Shown here piece by piece: positions 46,414-60,800 of a DNA stretch of 64,000 nucleotides. Source of the DNA: Ziziphus jujuba (taxonomy: Eukaryota > Streptophyta > Magnoliopsida > Rosales > Rhamnaceae); contig NC_083384.1 in the NCBI RefSeq assembly GCF_031755915.1, forward strand, positions 19,226,001 to 19,290,000. Reading direction: 5' to 3'. Both the position numbers and the translations under genes were made by a program. Position 1 is the first letter of the stretch. Each line of letters begins with the position of its first letter. The notes below the pieces were generated by a model. That model was not told the DNA's origin. It worked only from the letters and a program-made list of their open reading frames with translations, and made no database searches.

Positions 46414-48959
46414 GTTTAGTGTGTTATAGTTATGCATTTTTAAATTTATTTCTTTTCACAATTATTTTGTTTCATGGATATATTCTACTCAATGGTAATG
46501 CTTTTTTATGTTGTGATAATTGAGTAATACGTATTTATAAATATTAGTTTAATAATTTAATCCTAAATTAAAAGAGACATTGTGGAAAAACTACCAAGCA
46601 CCAACATTTCGATTAGAAAGGAAGATGATTACAATAGGTTTTTTGGAATGTCCAAATAATTTTGAAAAGAAAAACAAAATGTATCAATTTTTTATTTTTT
46701 ATTTATTTCCTGAAGAAGAATTTATCAAAAGTTATAAATATATAAATTGATAACACATTGAACAAACTATAATAGTAAATATTAAATGTTAAAAGTTTAA
46801 ATTATTATATAGTATTAAGGATTTGTTAGTTTTTAGATAGAAGCCTTATCATCTATGTAAAAGATCATATTTTTGTCTTTCTTTTTTTTTGTTTATTTAT
46901 TTACTTATCCATTGGAGTAGCCTTTAATTAGTTAGTGGTTTTAAAAATCAAAACATTATTTGTTAAATTTATCTTCATCTTAATGGTTAATTTTCAAAAT
47001 AAATAAATAATAATAATAATGGAATTTAATATATATATATATATATATAGTATGCATTTAGAATTGTAGAGATATCCTATTTTAAAAAAATGCAGTTTGG
47101 TAATACTTGTACTTGCTTATCTTGACTCCACCTCCATCTACTTAAAATTGGACTTCTCCTTATCTTTCCTCTTAATGATTCTCTTTCTTCTTTCTTTCTT
47201 TCTCTTATAGGTGAATGAGGTGATATATACTATACTTGGCATGGAGAAATGATGGATGCTTTTTATTTCCCTTCATTTCACTAACATTTAGAATTCAATT
47301 TCTAGGGCTAACACCTCTTAAAATGCCCTTTGGAAGAAAGTAAACTAATTACTTCACCAATACTTCACCACCCCCACTCCACTTCTACCAAAGGATTATG
47401 ATAACATCATATTCAATATAATACTATGACCACATACCAAAGACTAAATTTCCATAATAATTACAAGAAAGAAGAATGTATTTGATTGTGACAATAAAAA
47501 TCAAAAGGTAGACTTCACAAAATAATATGATTTGATAGCAGAACACAATCCTCTATTGTGCACATATTGTGTCAACAAGAAACACATATATGGAAGGAAA
47601 ATACTATAACTATTGGTCATGTTCAGAATATAAAGGTTTGGAATGGCAAGACAACAAAAGGTTTCTCCCAGCAAAATGATGAAGTCATGGGCCACTTCAA
47701 AATGATGTTCTGTATTGTCCAACAGTCTTAGAAGGTAGGTTGAAGTGTCTTTCAAAACAAGGAGAGGTCGAACATTTAATGCTTGCACTTCCTTTATGGT
47801 TAAGGTTCTACAAAACTAGTGAGAGAAAACATTGATAAGTTGTTTTTGCATCAAATTTGATCATCTTCTAATATTATGATTACCAGAACCTTTGTATCCC
47901 ATTAAGCATCTTTATGTTAACAAGCTTAAGGGAGAAAAAAAAATATATATATATATATATATATTTGTAGGTTAAATGACATTTTCAAATAGACTAACAA
48001 CAAGATGACAAAGGACAAAGTCATATCCAACATAGAAGATATTCAAATAAAATGATACATCGCGGGAACCTAGCTATTTTGTCGAAAATACATTGTGCAC
48101 AAAAACATCTATTAACAGTAAATAGACAAAATGCATCAAAGCTAAAATGATGCTATAGATCAGTCATATGCAACTTCACATATGAATATTAAAAAGGCGA
48201 AGATGGATAAGTTTGGGTCGATTGTAGAATTCTACCAAAAATATTAAAGCAAGAAAACACAGACTTCAACCCTAACATGATTCCATTTGAAAAACCTTTC
48301 ATAACAATCGCAAGCCTTATCATAGACTGAATCCTACTTTAGTAGTAATCATGTGAATGAATAAAAACCCATATAACATAAACTTTCCACAATATAACAA
48401 TTGAAGAAAGCAAGTAATTTACTAATTCCAGATCTTTCTGCCATCAAAGAATCTAGTTAGCAATAAGCTTTTTCCATCTTAAACAAATGCTTTGTAAGTA
48501 AGAATCAATTCCAAATTTCATTTAATTCACAAGGTTAGGAACATAGACAAAGAATGAAACAAACTTAAGTAAATAGAAATTATAAAACAATATCACAATC
48601 ATAAGGAAAAATCGAAATATCCACATTCAATTATACACAATCTTTTTGTTATATGAACATCAAAACTCATCATTATCTTTACATTCAAAAGGCTAATAGA
48701 ACAACAAAGATACATCTTTGAATTGGATAAAGTAAAAGAGCAAATGAACAAAAACAAAGCAGTAAAAATGAAGCTATATTGTTCAAGATTTCACTACCTA
48801 ACTCATATACTAAGTTCCTTGTTCTAAGCTTCATGAGCATTAGTTTATTCAATAGCTAAAATTTATTTAACAAACATGTAACTGTTAAGGGTTTTTACCC
48901 ATTAGTTTGATGGGGGCAATTTTCTACACCATGTAGACCACAATAAATAAGACAACATA
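46414..48959. other. Noncoding spacer between MULE transposase and Ulp1-like gene
   Basis: AT-rich, with (TA)n runs at about 47027-47048 and 47942-47964. The minus-strand ORF of 95 codons at 47501-47788 shows no domain I recognise. The C-terminal part of the Ulp1 domain with its Cys should lie toward the right side of this stretch, but I could not read it. Confidence 0.4.
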
Positions 48960-51673
48960 CAGCATAATTTCTTAAAATACACCACTCCTTTGTTCCGATT
49001 GCCAGCCTTATTGGCGTCATATATTGTTATATGTAGCTCCTTCAAATCCACGTGTTCTAAAAGCCAATGCGTGTTTCACTTATTCAATGATATCAATAAC
49101 TGTCAAGAAAATACATGAAACAATTAGGAAAATAAATAAATAAACAATGAACATTAAACAAGTTAGACATTTTATTTGTACATAATTATGCTTTTCCACG
49201 GCTTGGACTCTTTCATTCAAATCTCCAAAACATACAATTGCATTTCATCTGGGAACACATAATTAGATGGACTAGCATTGAACTTTTTATAAGGTATCCC
49301 AATGTATCCCTTCAACAAAATAAATTATTAGTTATTCATCATAAAATTCATCATAAATAATCATAATGCACTCTTTAATTCTCCTGCATTATTAATAGAA
49401 AATCCACTAGTAAATAGCTAAATATACGACAACCACAAAAACTTCTTTACTTATCCTAAATCTACCATTAATCATACTGAAACTAGGATCAAAGACATCT
49501 AGGAATCCATTGGCATGTACTTGGAATAAGCAAAGCATAACTTTCATATGCTACATTGAAATACAAGCTAATTTTAAATTACAACCATGCAATTTATAGT
49601 CTATGTATCAATTTTAGCAAACTAACAAATGAAAATCTCAATCCAAAGCACACTTACATCGTGAATTAGCGATCTTTCACTAGTTAGAAGCCTATAAAAA
49701 AAAAATCTTTACCCACACAAAAAAGATCCATGTCCACCTCTGTTGCATGGTCAGACAACTTCATAAATTGGTTAAACATTTTTGCAAGTTTATAGGGTAC
49801 TGATCTATATGGGTCAAACTTCGAAGCAGATGATGGTTGAGGTAAGGTGCGCTACAGTTTTTTTTTCGTATGCCTCCGACGCTATATAGAGTAGTAATAC
49901 CTTTATAGCATATCTCCTAGCTGAAAGCTTTGATGGAGACACTGTATTGATAATCACAACATTCTTTCTTGCATCACCTAAAACTGATGGACACAATTGT
50001 CTATCACCAGGTGCATCGCGTCCTAACTCTTCTTTCTTTTAATCTTCTAACCCGACATCACCTTTAACTTTTGCTCTCATCCCATCTTCCAAACCGAAAT
50101 AATCATCACCTCTCAAATTGCCCAAATCTTCTAAATGAGAGATTGAACAATCATTATATGGCTTATCAAGTTTAGTCTCCAACATTGCAAGTTCCCTAAA
50201 TATAGAGATTCTTAAGTCTTTAATGTTTTGGCGTACAGTAGCCATTTTGCCTTCAATAACAGTTAATCTATCTTTCAAAGATATTAAAACAATCATTATT
50301 ATTAGAGTTGATAAAATAACCAAAAAAAAACTACAACTTCAAAGCATTTATGTACTTAAGCAAAACAATAATTATTAATAGGTACAATAATAAAAAAAAA
50401 TTCATACAATTAATACAAACCTCATCGTGGGATGACGGTTGCTGTGGAGTCAATGTATCAACATGATTATGGTCACTAACTCCCATAGTTGAAGACGAAG
50501 AATGACATGCAGATGGTGTAGCATAATTACCATGATCACCATAGTATGTAGGCATATCATTTATTCGTCTCCCTCTTTTCACCTTATCATTTTCCACAAA
50601 GACATGTTTTTGTTTCCATACTTTTTATACTATTCTTATGTGTAACAACCCCATTTTGTTTAGCACTACTATCCTAATGCAACACCATATGAACTAGTAT
50701 CCTGATGTACATCCCAATCAATTTTGCCAACATATGAGCACTCATATTCAGTTGCATCAAGTACACTAACCACCAAGTATTTCAAAAGAAAAAAATAAAT
50801 AAATAAAATACATATATTTGTACATATATGTGAATAAATAAAAGATATAACGGAATAAGCAAACCTAAATATTTAGTTAGTAAATATATCAAGTTAAGGC
50901 AGTATCATAGTTTATAATAATTTATCAAGCTTTGCACATTTCTATCCTCAAATGCTTATTAGCCAAGTGAGGGAATATTCAAAACACAAATTCTCTTGCT
51001 ACATACTATTTTCAAATAAAGGAAGGAGGAACAAAAGATGTGTGGTACAATCTTTATGAATATGGTGGACATTGAAAAAGGGGCTTTTCATCAAATGATT
51101 ATTACATGGTGGGCGATGAACTTTTATCACAAATGCAGTAACATCTCCAGGATCTTATTTCCAAAGGTTTCAGCTAATAAAAGAATAGTTTCAAATCCCA
51201 AAATCTATCAAACAATAAATAAATAATTAAATATATGTTGTTATCAAATAAACTTTTAATTTATAGTCTTACAAACTTACCATAAAATTTAATGAAAACT
51301 CATAAACACTATATGTTCTTGACTTGTTAACTACCATAGACATTTTATGCTCAAAAGCACTTTTTAGTGATCTGATAGTAGTCATGTACGATAACGTACT
51401 CCATGGATAATTTATTCTAAATCATCCACCATTTTCAAATGCTTATGGGGCTCGATGGCCATGCTTTTCTTACCAAGTAACACTGTCTCAAGGAAATACA
51501 ATAAAGCCAACTTCAACTTATCATCATTGTGTTCATTGTCATCTTTACATTTTACAGTGATGAAAGCTTCAAGTATCAATGACTTTGTAACTTTTCACTT
51601 TCCTCCAAAGTATTTGTCACTAATATGCATAGAGGTGGTTAACTCGCCTGTTGGGTTCATAACCAAACTCTAA
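48960..51673 (-). pseudogene. DUF1985 plus Ulp1/C48 protease-like gene, decayed, N-terminus displaced
   Basis: Reading leftward: the DUF1985 domain at 51661-51281 (ISDKYFGGK; LALLYFLETVLLGKK; NYPWSTLSYMTTIRSLKSAF). A splice donor gtaagt lies at 51280, and the next exon starts at 51204 (ILGFETILLLAETFGNKILEM). A charged, helical middle lies at 50597-50039, and VDMDLFCVGKDFF near 49720. A C48-like HWLLEHVDLKELHITIYDAN starts at 49069, with the catalytic His at 49067-49069 and an Asp at 49016-49018. The catalytic Cys was not found. Stops and one frameshift break it. The missing N-terminus is at 63158-63253, beyond the gypsy block. Such genes ride on Kaonashi-type MULEs and resemble SUMO proteases. 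Confidence 0.8.
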
Positions 51674-51674
51674 A

Positions 51675-52354
51675 TGATACGAATCTCGATCGACTTGCTC
51701 CTAAGCCCGTATTATACTAGTCCGGATCAAATGGTCACCTTGAATCCTAATCAACTTCTGATTAGAAACCTTGATATATAATGAGGATGCCATAATATGT
51801 GATTTATGTCCTATTGATATGTTAAACTAAAACACTCGATCTCTATTCGAAGTTTTATGTGTTGAAAGAGAACAAAGAGAATTCTTCTCACAAATAATTT
51901 TTGAATAATCTAAGCTACTATTCCATTGAAAAATAAGAACTTAAATAGGCTAAAGTTACAAGAAATCAAACCCTAAAAGCATTAAGAAAGTTCGGCCAAC
52001 ATAGAGAACAGATTAGGAAAGTGTCGAATTTTCCAAATTTCCTAAACTAATTTGTATTAATTAATTCCTTAGTTTTGAAATAGGAATTAATAAATTTACA
52101 ATCCAAATAATAAAATATCAACCTTCATTAATTATTTTTTCCAGCAAATAATTAAACAAAAACCAAAATAAAAGACTATCTCCTAAAACACAAAGTTAAA
52201 TTTCAGATTTGAAAAGTAGTTGACTAACTTTCCAAACAAGCTGTCTTTGTCTAATCACCAACTAGTTTAGGCTCCAAATCAACTCCAATATGCCATGTAG
52301 GATGTCAAATAGGATTAGAACTGGTTACCATATATTGCCTTTGGCTAGAATGAT
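51675..52354 (-). repeat. Gypsy LTR L1 (3' LTR of G1)
   Basis: Starts tgatacgaatctcgatcgac at the exact border of the DUF1985 gene. It is closest to L4 in text: both have acaagaaatcaa-ccctaaa and a block with aagctgtcttt. Noncoding. Confidence 0.8.
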
Positions 52355-52639
52355 CCAAGCTTGCTTGGAGTGTAAGTAAAGTCTTTCCTAGTACCAAAAT
52401 GGAAAATTTCGATCATATTGAAGGCTTGTGAGCAAATGATGAGCTTATATGCTTTAGCTTCTACCTTGACATGATTCCATGGCCTCTTGGTGAGCTCAAT
52501 CACATTCAAAACCAAATAAACTTGTCCCTTGCTGCCTATAGTTTGTAGATGCACCAAAACAGCTTCCCAGGTTCATTTTTGTTTTTTTAACTTGGATACA
52601 TAGTACGGGGCTTTAAATCTTTAGGTATTATCATGCCTT

Positions 52640-55600
52640 CTTGAGATTTAATAATACCTTGAATGAAACCAACCAGATTTTCCTTAAATCTCTTAGTTTA
52701 TGCCCTAGTAATTGGTCTCATATTCAGTTGCACGGGATCAGAACCCCAACGGGTTGTAGGTTATACAGGTACAGGCAGATTCTCATCATTCCCCTTCTCT
52801 TGAAAAGGATTTACCCTCAAATCAAAATCATCACCTGCAGCAAGCAGAGATAAGTCAACAACATTAAATGTAGCACTCACATTATACTCACCCGTTGAGT
52901 TAAGCTTGTAGGCATTTTCATTAACCCTCTCCAAAACTTGAAAAGGTCCATCTCCTCGAGACATAAGCTTTGATTTTCGTTGTTCCAAAAACCTCTCCTT
53001 TCTTAGGTGCAACCAAACCCAATTTTCAAACACCATCACAATAAATCCTAGAAATACAAGCTCATTTCGGTAAAAATCACACTTTTAAATATTACCAAAC
53101 AATCTTTCTTTCCTAAGTACATCTAAAACTAGCCTAAGGTGTTCTACACGATCATCTTATTTTCTACAATATAGAAGAATATCATCAAAGTAAATTGACA
53201 TGAACATAGGTCGACTAGCACCTAAAGCCATATTATATTAGCCCGGAATCTAAAAATTAAGTTCATGTTCTTATGGTCAAGTCAACCCCTAATCAACCTG
53301 TGACTAGAAACCTTGGTAGATGATGAAGATGCCACAATAGGTGATAGATGTCCTATTGATAAGTTAAACTAAAACACTCATTTTCTAATGGTGTTTTCAT
53401 TATTCAAAGAGAACAAAGAGAATTTTATGTTACAAATAATTTTTTGAATGATATTAATGGTGTATTCTCCTTGAAAAATAGGCCCTTAATTAGGCTAAAG
53501 TCACAAAGCAATAAACCCTAATTTAGCTAGGTAAAACTGGCCATGAAATAAGGAAACAATGGGTTGGCCAAAATTAATCTACATTTCTAAACTAATTTGG
53601 ATTAATTAATTCCTTTATTTTGAATTTGGAATTAATTAATTCCTTTATGGCTCTATAATCAACACACATGCAACATGATCCATCTTTTTTAGGTACTAAC
53701 AAAATAGGAACAACACATGGACTCATGCTCTCACATATATAACCTTTATCTAATAATTCACTTGTCTGCCTTTGGCTTGTCTCCTCAGGATTACTCCTAT
53801 ATGCAGGCTTATTAGGAATTGTAGCTCCCTGCATAAAATTAATTTGATGTTCAATCCCTCAGATAGGTGGTAAACCATTAGGAATCTCATCCAAAAAGAC
53901 ATCTTCAAAATCCTGTAAAAAAGAGATAGAACTTGGTAATTCAAGTTCTTCGGGATTAGCTTGATCATTCAAATATACATTTTTATAAATCATGACCAGC
54001 AATAGTTTCTTATTCAAAATTGCTTTATTAACATCACCAAAGCTAAGATAAAATTTTTTATCTTTCTTTTCTTTTCTTTCTTTTTCTTTCCCACTCACAG
54101 ATTCACCTTTTCCACTCTCACTCTTGGGTTTTGCTCTCTTTTTCTCTCTCTTAGCTTTCTCTCTTTCTTTCCCCTCAAGTTTGAGTTCAGGACACTTACC
54201 TGGTTGGTCATGTTCGGCTTTGCCCCGTAGATAGGTGGTGGAGTCGTGGGTGTCATGCTTGCTTTCTCCTTGAGCTTTTCAACCTCCCTCCTTTGTTGTT
54301 TTTGAAGTTGGTTTCTAAACACTTCTTTGGAGTTAATGGCTCCATCTTGATCTTTTTACCTTTAAATCTAAAAATAATAGCATTCTCTCGACCATAATGC
54401 ATAGTATCTTTATCAAATTTCCATGGTCTAAGTAATAAAATATGTCCGACATGCATAGGCACAACATCATACAAAATAACATCCACATATTTATCAATGC
54501 TGAGTTTCACTTTGGCTTATTTGTTTACTTTCATTTCACCACTATCATTAAGCCATTGTAATCTATATGGTTCGGGATGTTTAATTGTTACTAAACCTAA
54601 TTTTTCAACCACAATATTACTAATTACATTTGCACAACTCCTACTATCACTTATCATTCTACAAACCTTACCTTAGATTTCACAATGAGTATGGAAGATG
54701 TTCTCTCTTTGAATTTGATCTTCTTCTTTATACATGGTTAAGACTCTCCTATTTACCAAGCTCAATTAGACATTTGAAGCCTTTAGGGTTTCTGCTTCTT
54801 CTTCAATTTCTTCCTTTCTTGCTCGGACTCAATTTCAGCTTCATCACTATCAGATTTCAACTCGCCATTGTCCTTTAACACCATGATTCTTCTATTTGGA
54901 CATTGACAAGCAATGTGTCCTCGTCCCTAGTACTTAAACACATAATTTCATAAGTTCTAGAAGGTTTAGATCATATTTATCTTCATTCCTTGGTGCTTGG
55001 ACAGATTCGGTCTTGGCTTCCCTTTTTGGCCTATTGGTGTTTTCCTCTAGCTTCGGTTTTGGCTTGTTGTTATATGTGGGATTGCTTCTCCAAACACTTG
55101 GATTTGTCCCGCACTGCTTGTAACACCTCCAAACTGTGAGCTTGTACCCCCCCTCTTGAATTGATTCTCAAGTTTGATAGTGACATGCAACATCTCTTCA
55201 AATTCCACATATTGTTGTAATTCCAATTGATTGGCTATCTCCCGATTCAACCCACTTAGAAATCATACTATGGTTGCTTTTTTATCTTCATTCATGCTTA
55301 ATCTCATCACGAGTATCTCCATCTACTTGTAGTAATCCTCCACTGTCCTACTACCTTGTGATTATGATTGGAGTCTTTGATGCAGCAACCTATGGTAAGG
55401 ATTTGGTACAAACCTCTTTCTCATGGCTCTTTTCATTTGTCACCAAGTAGTAATAGGTTCATCTCCAATTCTTCATTTGTCCACTATTAGAGTGCATAAT
55501 GACCAAATTCCAAAGCTGCCAATTTTACCTTCTTAGCCTCTGAATAGTTATGATAATCGAATATCATCTCCAATCGCTCCTTCCACTCTAGGTAAGCCTC

Positions 55601-55870
55601 CGGATCGCTTTTTCCCATGAAAGGTGGTATGTTGACCTTAATATTTCCAAGATCATCATCCTCTTCCCTTGATGGTCTCCCATGGGTTGTCCTTGCTTAG
55701 AATGCAAAAATATCATCAACCTCCTTTTCAAGGTTATCTCCAAAGTTACCTCCTTTAAACTTCTCCCTAATGTGTCCACGAACACCTCATCCTTAACCTC
55801 GACCTCCATGTGGTGCCCTCTTAGGATTCCGTCCATCTTGTGAGTTCTTAACTATCAATCTTTGATCTAG
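52640..55870 (-). pseudogene. G1 gag-pol, decayed
   Basis: gag at about 55870-55000 (LNREIANQLELQQYVEFEEM). Protease at about 54660-54400 (VVVEKLGL; GHILLLRPWKFDKDTMHYG). RT N-terminus at 53968-53645 (ESMSPCVVPILLVPKKDGS; MCVDYRAI). Then the LTR patch L2; then the RT active site IYFDDILLYCRK at about 53200-53160; then, with RNase H and the integrase core missing, an integrase C-terminus (53039-52761: [19 protein letters not shown]). The pol tail is at about 52760-52640. Several frames and stops; not functional. Confidence 0.85.
53207..53640 (-). repeat. Partial LTR L2 inside G1 reverse transcriptase
   Basis: It aligns with 57127-57540 of L3 (ctattgataagt, gtattctccttgaaaaatag, gaaacaatgggttggccaaa) but lacks the first bases and roughly the last 270 bp of the LTR. 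RT coding sequence abuts both sides, and about 240 bp of RT expected between them are missing. So this is a patch by recombination and not a clean solo LTR. Confidence 0.8.
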
Positions 55871-56796
55871 GTGATCAAAATAAGCATTCATTCATTAGAG
55901 TTGTTCCAAGATTGCCATCATATCTGTAGGTTCACCTCCACTTCCCGTTGCTCGGGAATTACCCTTGAACCCCATGGATTCCTCTTCATTAATTCTCAAT
56001 GCACCATCTCCTTTTCTCATTTTTGGAGCTGTCATGTTAGCAAAACTAATACAAAAATCCTCACCAAATTCACTCCCTCGTGTGTTTCATTCAAACAAGG
56101 TCTTGACAATTGTGTTTGCACACCAGTTTTGGCTTTTACTCTTTTTTAAGCTCACACTCTCTTGTCTTTTTCCACTTAAAGAATTATCTCAAAATTCTAA
56201 TTAAAACACACATAATATAGCAACTAGATCACAAGTATGTTCTAGTTAAACTTATCAACAAAACAATAAGAAAAAGCGACCAATACTGAGTGAATTAATA
56301 AAACCTAGTTCTAGGCTTTTCTAGTAAAAACAAAGTAAATCAACAAGCAATTTTTTGGAATGAATCAAAAGCTGAGCAGAATATTAATAAACCAATAATT
56401 CAAGGATAAAATATAAAAAAGAGATTCAAACAACGAACAAGAATCAATTCAAACAAAATAAGAAATAGGTTTTGATTTTGTTCTTGTAATTTAAGTTTTT
56501 ATATCAAATCCTTTACCAATTTTAATCCAAATAATTTTAGCACTTAAAATTCAAATATCCAGCAGTAAAATTGAATTTCTAGCTCAAACAAATTCAAACT
56601 CCAAATTTCAATAAACCAGCCTTTTTTTTTTTTATTCACTCATGGAAATTAAACACAACTCTAGTAGCAAGAATCAATAACAAAAATTGCAATACCAGCA
56701 CCAAAATTCCACCAAACCCATGATCTCACTCCAATAATAACAAATTGCACAATTTTTAGGTTTTTATGCAATATGATTTCAAACTCTCTTTTTTTT

Positions 56797-56834
<38 letters not shown>

Positions 56835-57098
56835 TGCAAATAATTAAGATTAAAATAGCAAGGAAAAATCAACACTAAACCAAATTAACAAGAGCAATGA
56901 TGAAAAACAACCAACAAACTAGGAAGCAAAAATATGGTAAAACAAGGAAACCTAATTTGACTAGAAATATTTTTTTATTTATTTTAAATACTACAAAATG
57001 TGTATGAACTAAGAACAATCTAACCTAATGCCAAAATTGCAGATTAACACAAAACAAAATAAAACAAATAAGATAGATCAAACCTGAATAAAATCTTA
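55871..57098 (-). other. G1 leader
   Basis: Noncoding leader between PBS and gag, AT-rich, with a (TA)n run at about 56801-56831. Homologous in layout to the G2 leader at 60950-62030. Confidence 0.6.
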
Positions 57099-57112
57099 TC
57101 TCTGATACCAAA

Positions 57113-57814
57113 TGATACGAACCTAGGTCGACTCGATCCTAAACTCGTATTATATTAGCCCGTAATCGAAAAATTAAGTTCAAGCTCTTATGATCACCTC
57201 AAATCTTAATAAACCTGTGACTAGAAACCTTGGTATATGATGAAGATGCCACAATAGGTGATGGATGTCCTATTGATAAGTCAAATTAATACATTTACTC
57301 TCTATTGGTGTTTTCGGTGTTAAAAGAGAACAAAGAGAATTCTATGTCACAAATAATTTTCTAAATAATATTAAAGGTGTATTCTCCTTGAAAAATAGGC
57401 CCTTAAATATGGTAAAGCCACAAAGCAATAAACCCTAATATAGCTAGGTAAAATTGGCCCTGAAATAAGGAAACAATGGGTTGGCCAAAATTCACCTACT
57501 TTCCTAAACTAATTTGGATTAATTAATTCCTTTATTTTGAATTAGGAATTAATTAATTTACAAAAAAAATTATAAAATTATAAATTTCCTAAGTTAATTT
57601 ATCCTGAAAATAAACAAATGAAAACCAAAATAAAAGATTGTTTCTTGAAACAAAAAAGTTAAATTCAAATTAGGAAACTAGTTGACTAGCTTGACCACTA
57701 AGGTAACTTTGACCAATTTTCAGCTTATAAAGGGTCCAAATCAGCTCTTATATGCCATGTAGGATACCAAATAGGATTAATTATGATTCCCATATGTTTT
57801 CCTTGATTGGAACA
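57113..57814 (-). repeat. Gypsy LTR L3, shared by G1 and G2
   Basis: Plus-strand start tgatacgaacctaggtcgac, end ttgattggaaca. Its left side carries the G1 PBS and its right side the G2 pol tail, so one LTR serves as the 5' LTR of G1 and the 3' LTR of G2. Confidence 0.8.
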
Positions 57815-57830
57815 AAGATAAAATGCCAAA

Positions 57831-60800
57831 TCAACAAAATACAGTAAAGCCAGCGGCATATACAACATTTTCAGCCCAAAAGTCCTTCCATGAGCAAATC
57901 ACCATTTTGGATGCTTTTGATTCTGTCTTGTCTTGATTCCATGACCTCCTAATGATATTAATTGAATTCAAGAAGTGTTGAACCCATTTTGTACGGCTCG
58001 GAGTCCATATATGCACTAAAACAGCTACCGGGTCCATATCAGCCTCCACCACTTGAATGCTTAAAATAGGCTTTGACTCTTCGGGTATTGACAAACCCTT
58101 TTGATAATTGATAACTCCCTGTATTAATCCAGCTAGGTTGTCTTTAAATATTTTAGCTTGTGCTCTAGTGATTGGCCCGGTCTTCATCTGTATTGGATCA
58201 GCATCCCAGTGAGTAGTCAGTTGTACGGGCACAAGCGGATTCTCATCATAAACAACCATAAAGTTTCCAACGAATGGATGCATGACATGGTTCATTAGTT
58301 TCATGAAAGTGCTAGGTGCATAGTTAAGCCAAAATGCATTACTAACCACTCATACAAACCATACTTAGTCTTGAATGCAATTTTCCACTCATCTCACTCT
58401 TTAATTCTAATTTGATGATACCCACTTCTAAGATCAATTTTAGAAAATATGCATGCACTATATAATTTATCAAGGATATCATCTAATCTAGGAATATGAT
58501 GCTTATAGTTAATGGTTATATTATTAATAGCCCTACAATTTACACACATGTGCCATGATTGATCTTTTTTAGGTACTAACAAACAAGGATAGTACATGGA
58601 CTCATGCTTTCTCTAATGTATCTTTTCTTAAGCAATTCACTTAGCTGGCTTTGTATTTTCTTTATCTTCTCGAGATTACTTCTATATGCAGGCCTATTAG
58701 GAATTGCAGTTCCAGGAATAAAATCAATTTGATGTTCAATCCCTTGAATAGGTGGTAAACCACTGGGAATCTCCTCCAGAAAGACGTTAGCAAATCCCAG
58801 CAAAAGAGAAGATATAGAACTTGGTGATACAAGCTCTTCAAAGTTAGCTAGCTAGATGATTTAAATAAGCATCTTTAAACATTATGACCAGCATAGGTTT
58901 ATTACCTAAAAATTCCTTTTTAACCTCACCTTGGCTAAGATAAAAAATTTTATTTTCTTCTCTCTCCTCTCTTTCTCACTCTCGGATTTTCCTTTTCCTT
59001 TAACATTCTCAGCCTTCTCTCTTTTCCTTTTACTCTCGGCTTCCTCTCTCTTTTTCCTCTTAATCTCCAGTTTACAAAACTCACCTTGTTTGTGTGGTTC
59101 GGCCTTACCCTCTTTGACAATTGGTGAAGCCATGGATGGCATGCTTGTCTTCTCCTTATGCCGTTCGGCCTTTCTCCTTTGTTACATTTGTAATTGATCT
59201 CTAAACAACTCTTTTGGTTCCAACGACTCTAGTTTAATATTCTTTCCTTTAAATCATAATACAATGGCATTTTCTCAACCATAATGTATGGTATTTTTAT
59301 CAAATTGCCATGGTCTACCCAACAAAATATGACCAGTATGTATAGGTACAGCATCACATAAAACCACATCTACATATTTATCAATACTAAACTTTACCTT
59401 GACTTGTTTATTCACTTTTATCACTTCACTATCATTAAGCCATTGAAGTCTATATGGTTTAGGATGTTTGATTATTGTTAAACCTAGTTTCTCCACCACA
59501 ACATTACTAATAACATTGGCATAACTTCCACTATCAATAATCATACTACAAATGTTACCTTGAATATCACACCTAGTATGGAAGATGTTTTCCTTTTGCA
59601 GTTGATCTTCATCTTTATACACGGTTAAAACCCTCTTTGTCACAAAACTGAATTTTCCCTTGAAGTTTTTAGGGTCTCGGGTTCCTCGTATTCTTCATCT
59701 TCAATTTCTTCCTCAAATAATTCGGCTTCAGCTTCGGACCCCTCACTTTCATATTCCAATTCTCCCTTTCAGCACCATAACTCTTTAGTTTGGACATTGG
59801 TTGGCAACATGCCCTCGACCCAGACATTTAAAATAAACAATATCTTGAGTTCTAGATGGTTTAGGATCAGAGATACCTTCAAATTTTGGTGCTTGGATGG
59901 AATCGGTCCTTATTTCCCTCCTCAGCTGATTGGAGATTTCCTTAACTTTTCAATTTTAACCTTGGTTCGAATGCGGGATCACTTCCTCAACCACCTGAAC
60001 TAGTCCTCCTACTATTTGAAACCCTTATAAACCATGAGCTAGTACCTCTCCTCTTGAAATGGTTCTCAATTTTGATGGCCACATGTAGCATCTTTTCCAA
60101 CTCCACATATTGATGTAATTCCACTTGGTTGGCTATCTCTCGGTTTAAGCCTCCCAAAAACCATGCCATTGTTGCCGCGTGATCCTCATTCATGCTCAAC
60201 CTCGTCATGAGCATCTCCATCTCCTTATAGTAGTCCTCCATGGTCTTACTTCCTTATGATAAATATTGTAGTCCTTGATGCAACATCCTATAGTAATGGG
60301 TCGGCATAAATCTCTTCCTCATGGCTCCTTTCATTTGTCACCAAGTGGTTATTAGTTCATCACCAACTCTCCTTCGGATACCTTGCTCATTATTCCACTA
60401 TTGTAATGCATAATGCCCAAATTTCAAATCGACCAACTTAACCTTTTTAGCCTCCAAATAGTTATGATAATTGAATATCATCTCCATTTGTTCTTTCCAT
60501 TCTCGCTAAGCTTCCAAATCACTTTTTCCCAAAAATGGTGGTATGTTGACTTTATCATTTTCAAGGTCATCATCCTTATCTCGAGCTTGCCTTCCACAGT
60601 TTCGCCTTCTTTGGAGTGCAAATATATCTTCAAACTCCTCCTCATAGTCATCTCCAAAGTTACCTCCTTCAAATTCCTCCCTAAAACCTCCACGGCTTCT
60701 TCGACCTTGACCACGGGCTGCATGAAATTCATGCCTTGGGTTCGGTCCTCCTTGGAATTTTTCAAACTTGTCCATCCTTTGATCAATTTGATCAAAACAA

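Larger units (their letters stand above)
51675..57814 (-). mobile_element. Gypsy element G1, internally deleted
   Basis: LTRs at 51675-52354 (3') and 57113-57814 (5'). A PBS tggtatcagaga (minus strand, 57099-57110) adjoins the 5' LTR. Inside are gag, protease, half of RT, an LTR patch, an RT remnant, the integrase C-terminus and the pol tail. RNase H and most of integrase are gone. LTR inner ends are placed where copies stop aligning (within about 20 bp). Confidence 0.8.

Noticed and set aside
58931..59197. Plus-strand Phe/Ser/Leu-rich ORF
   Set aside because: Antisense shadow of the charged Lys/Glu-rich linker of the G2 polyprotein.
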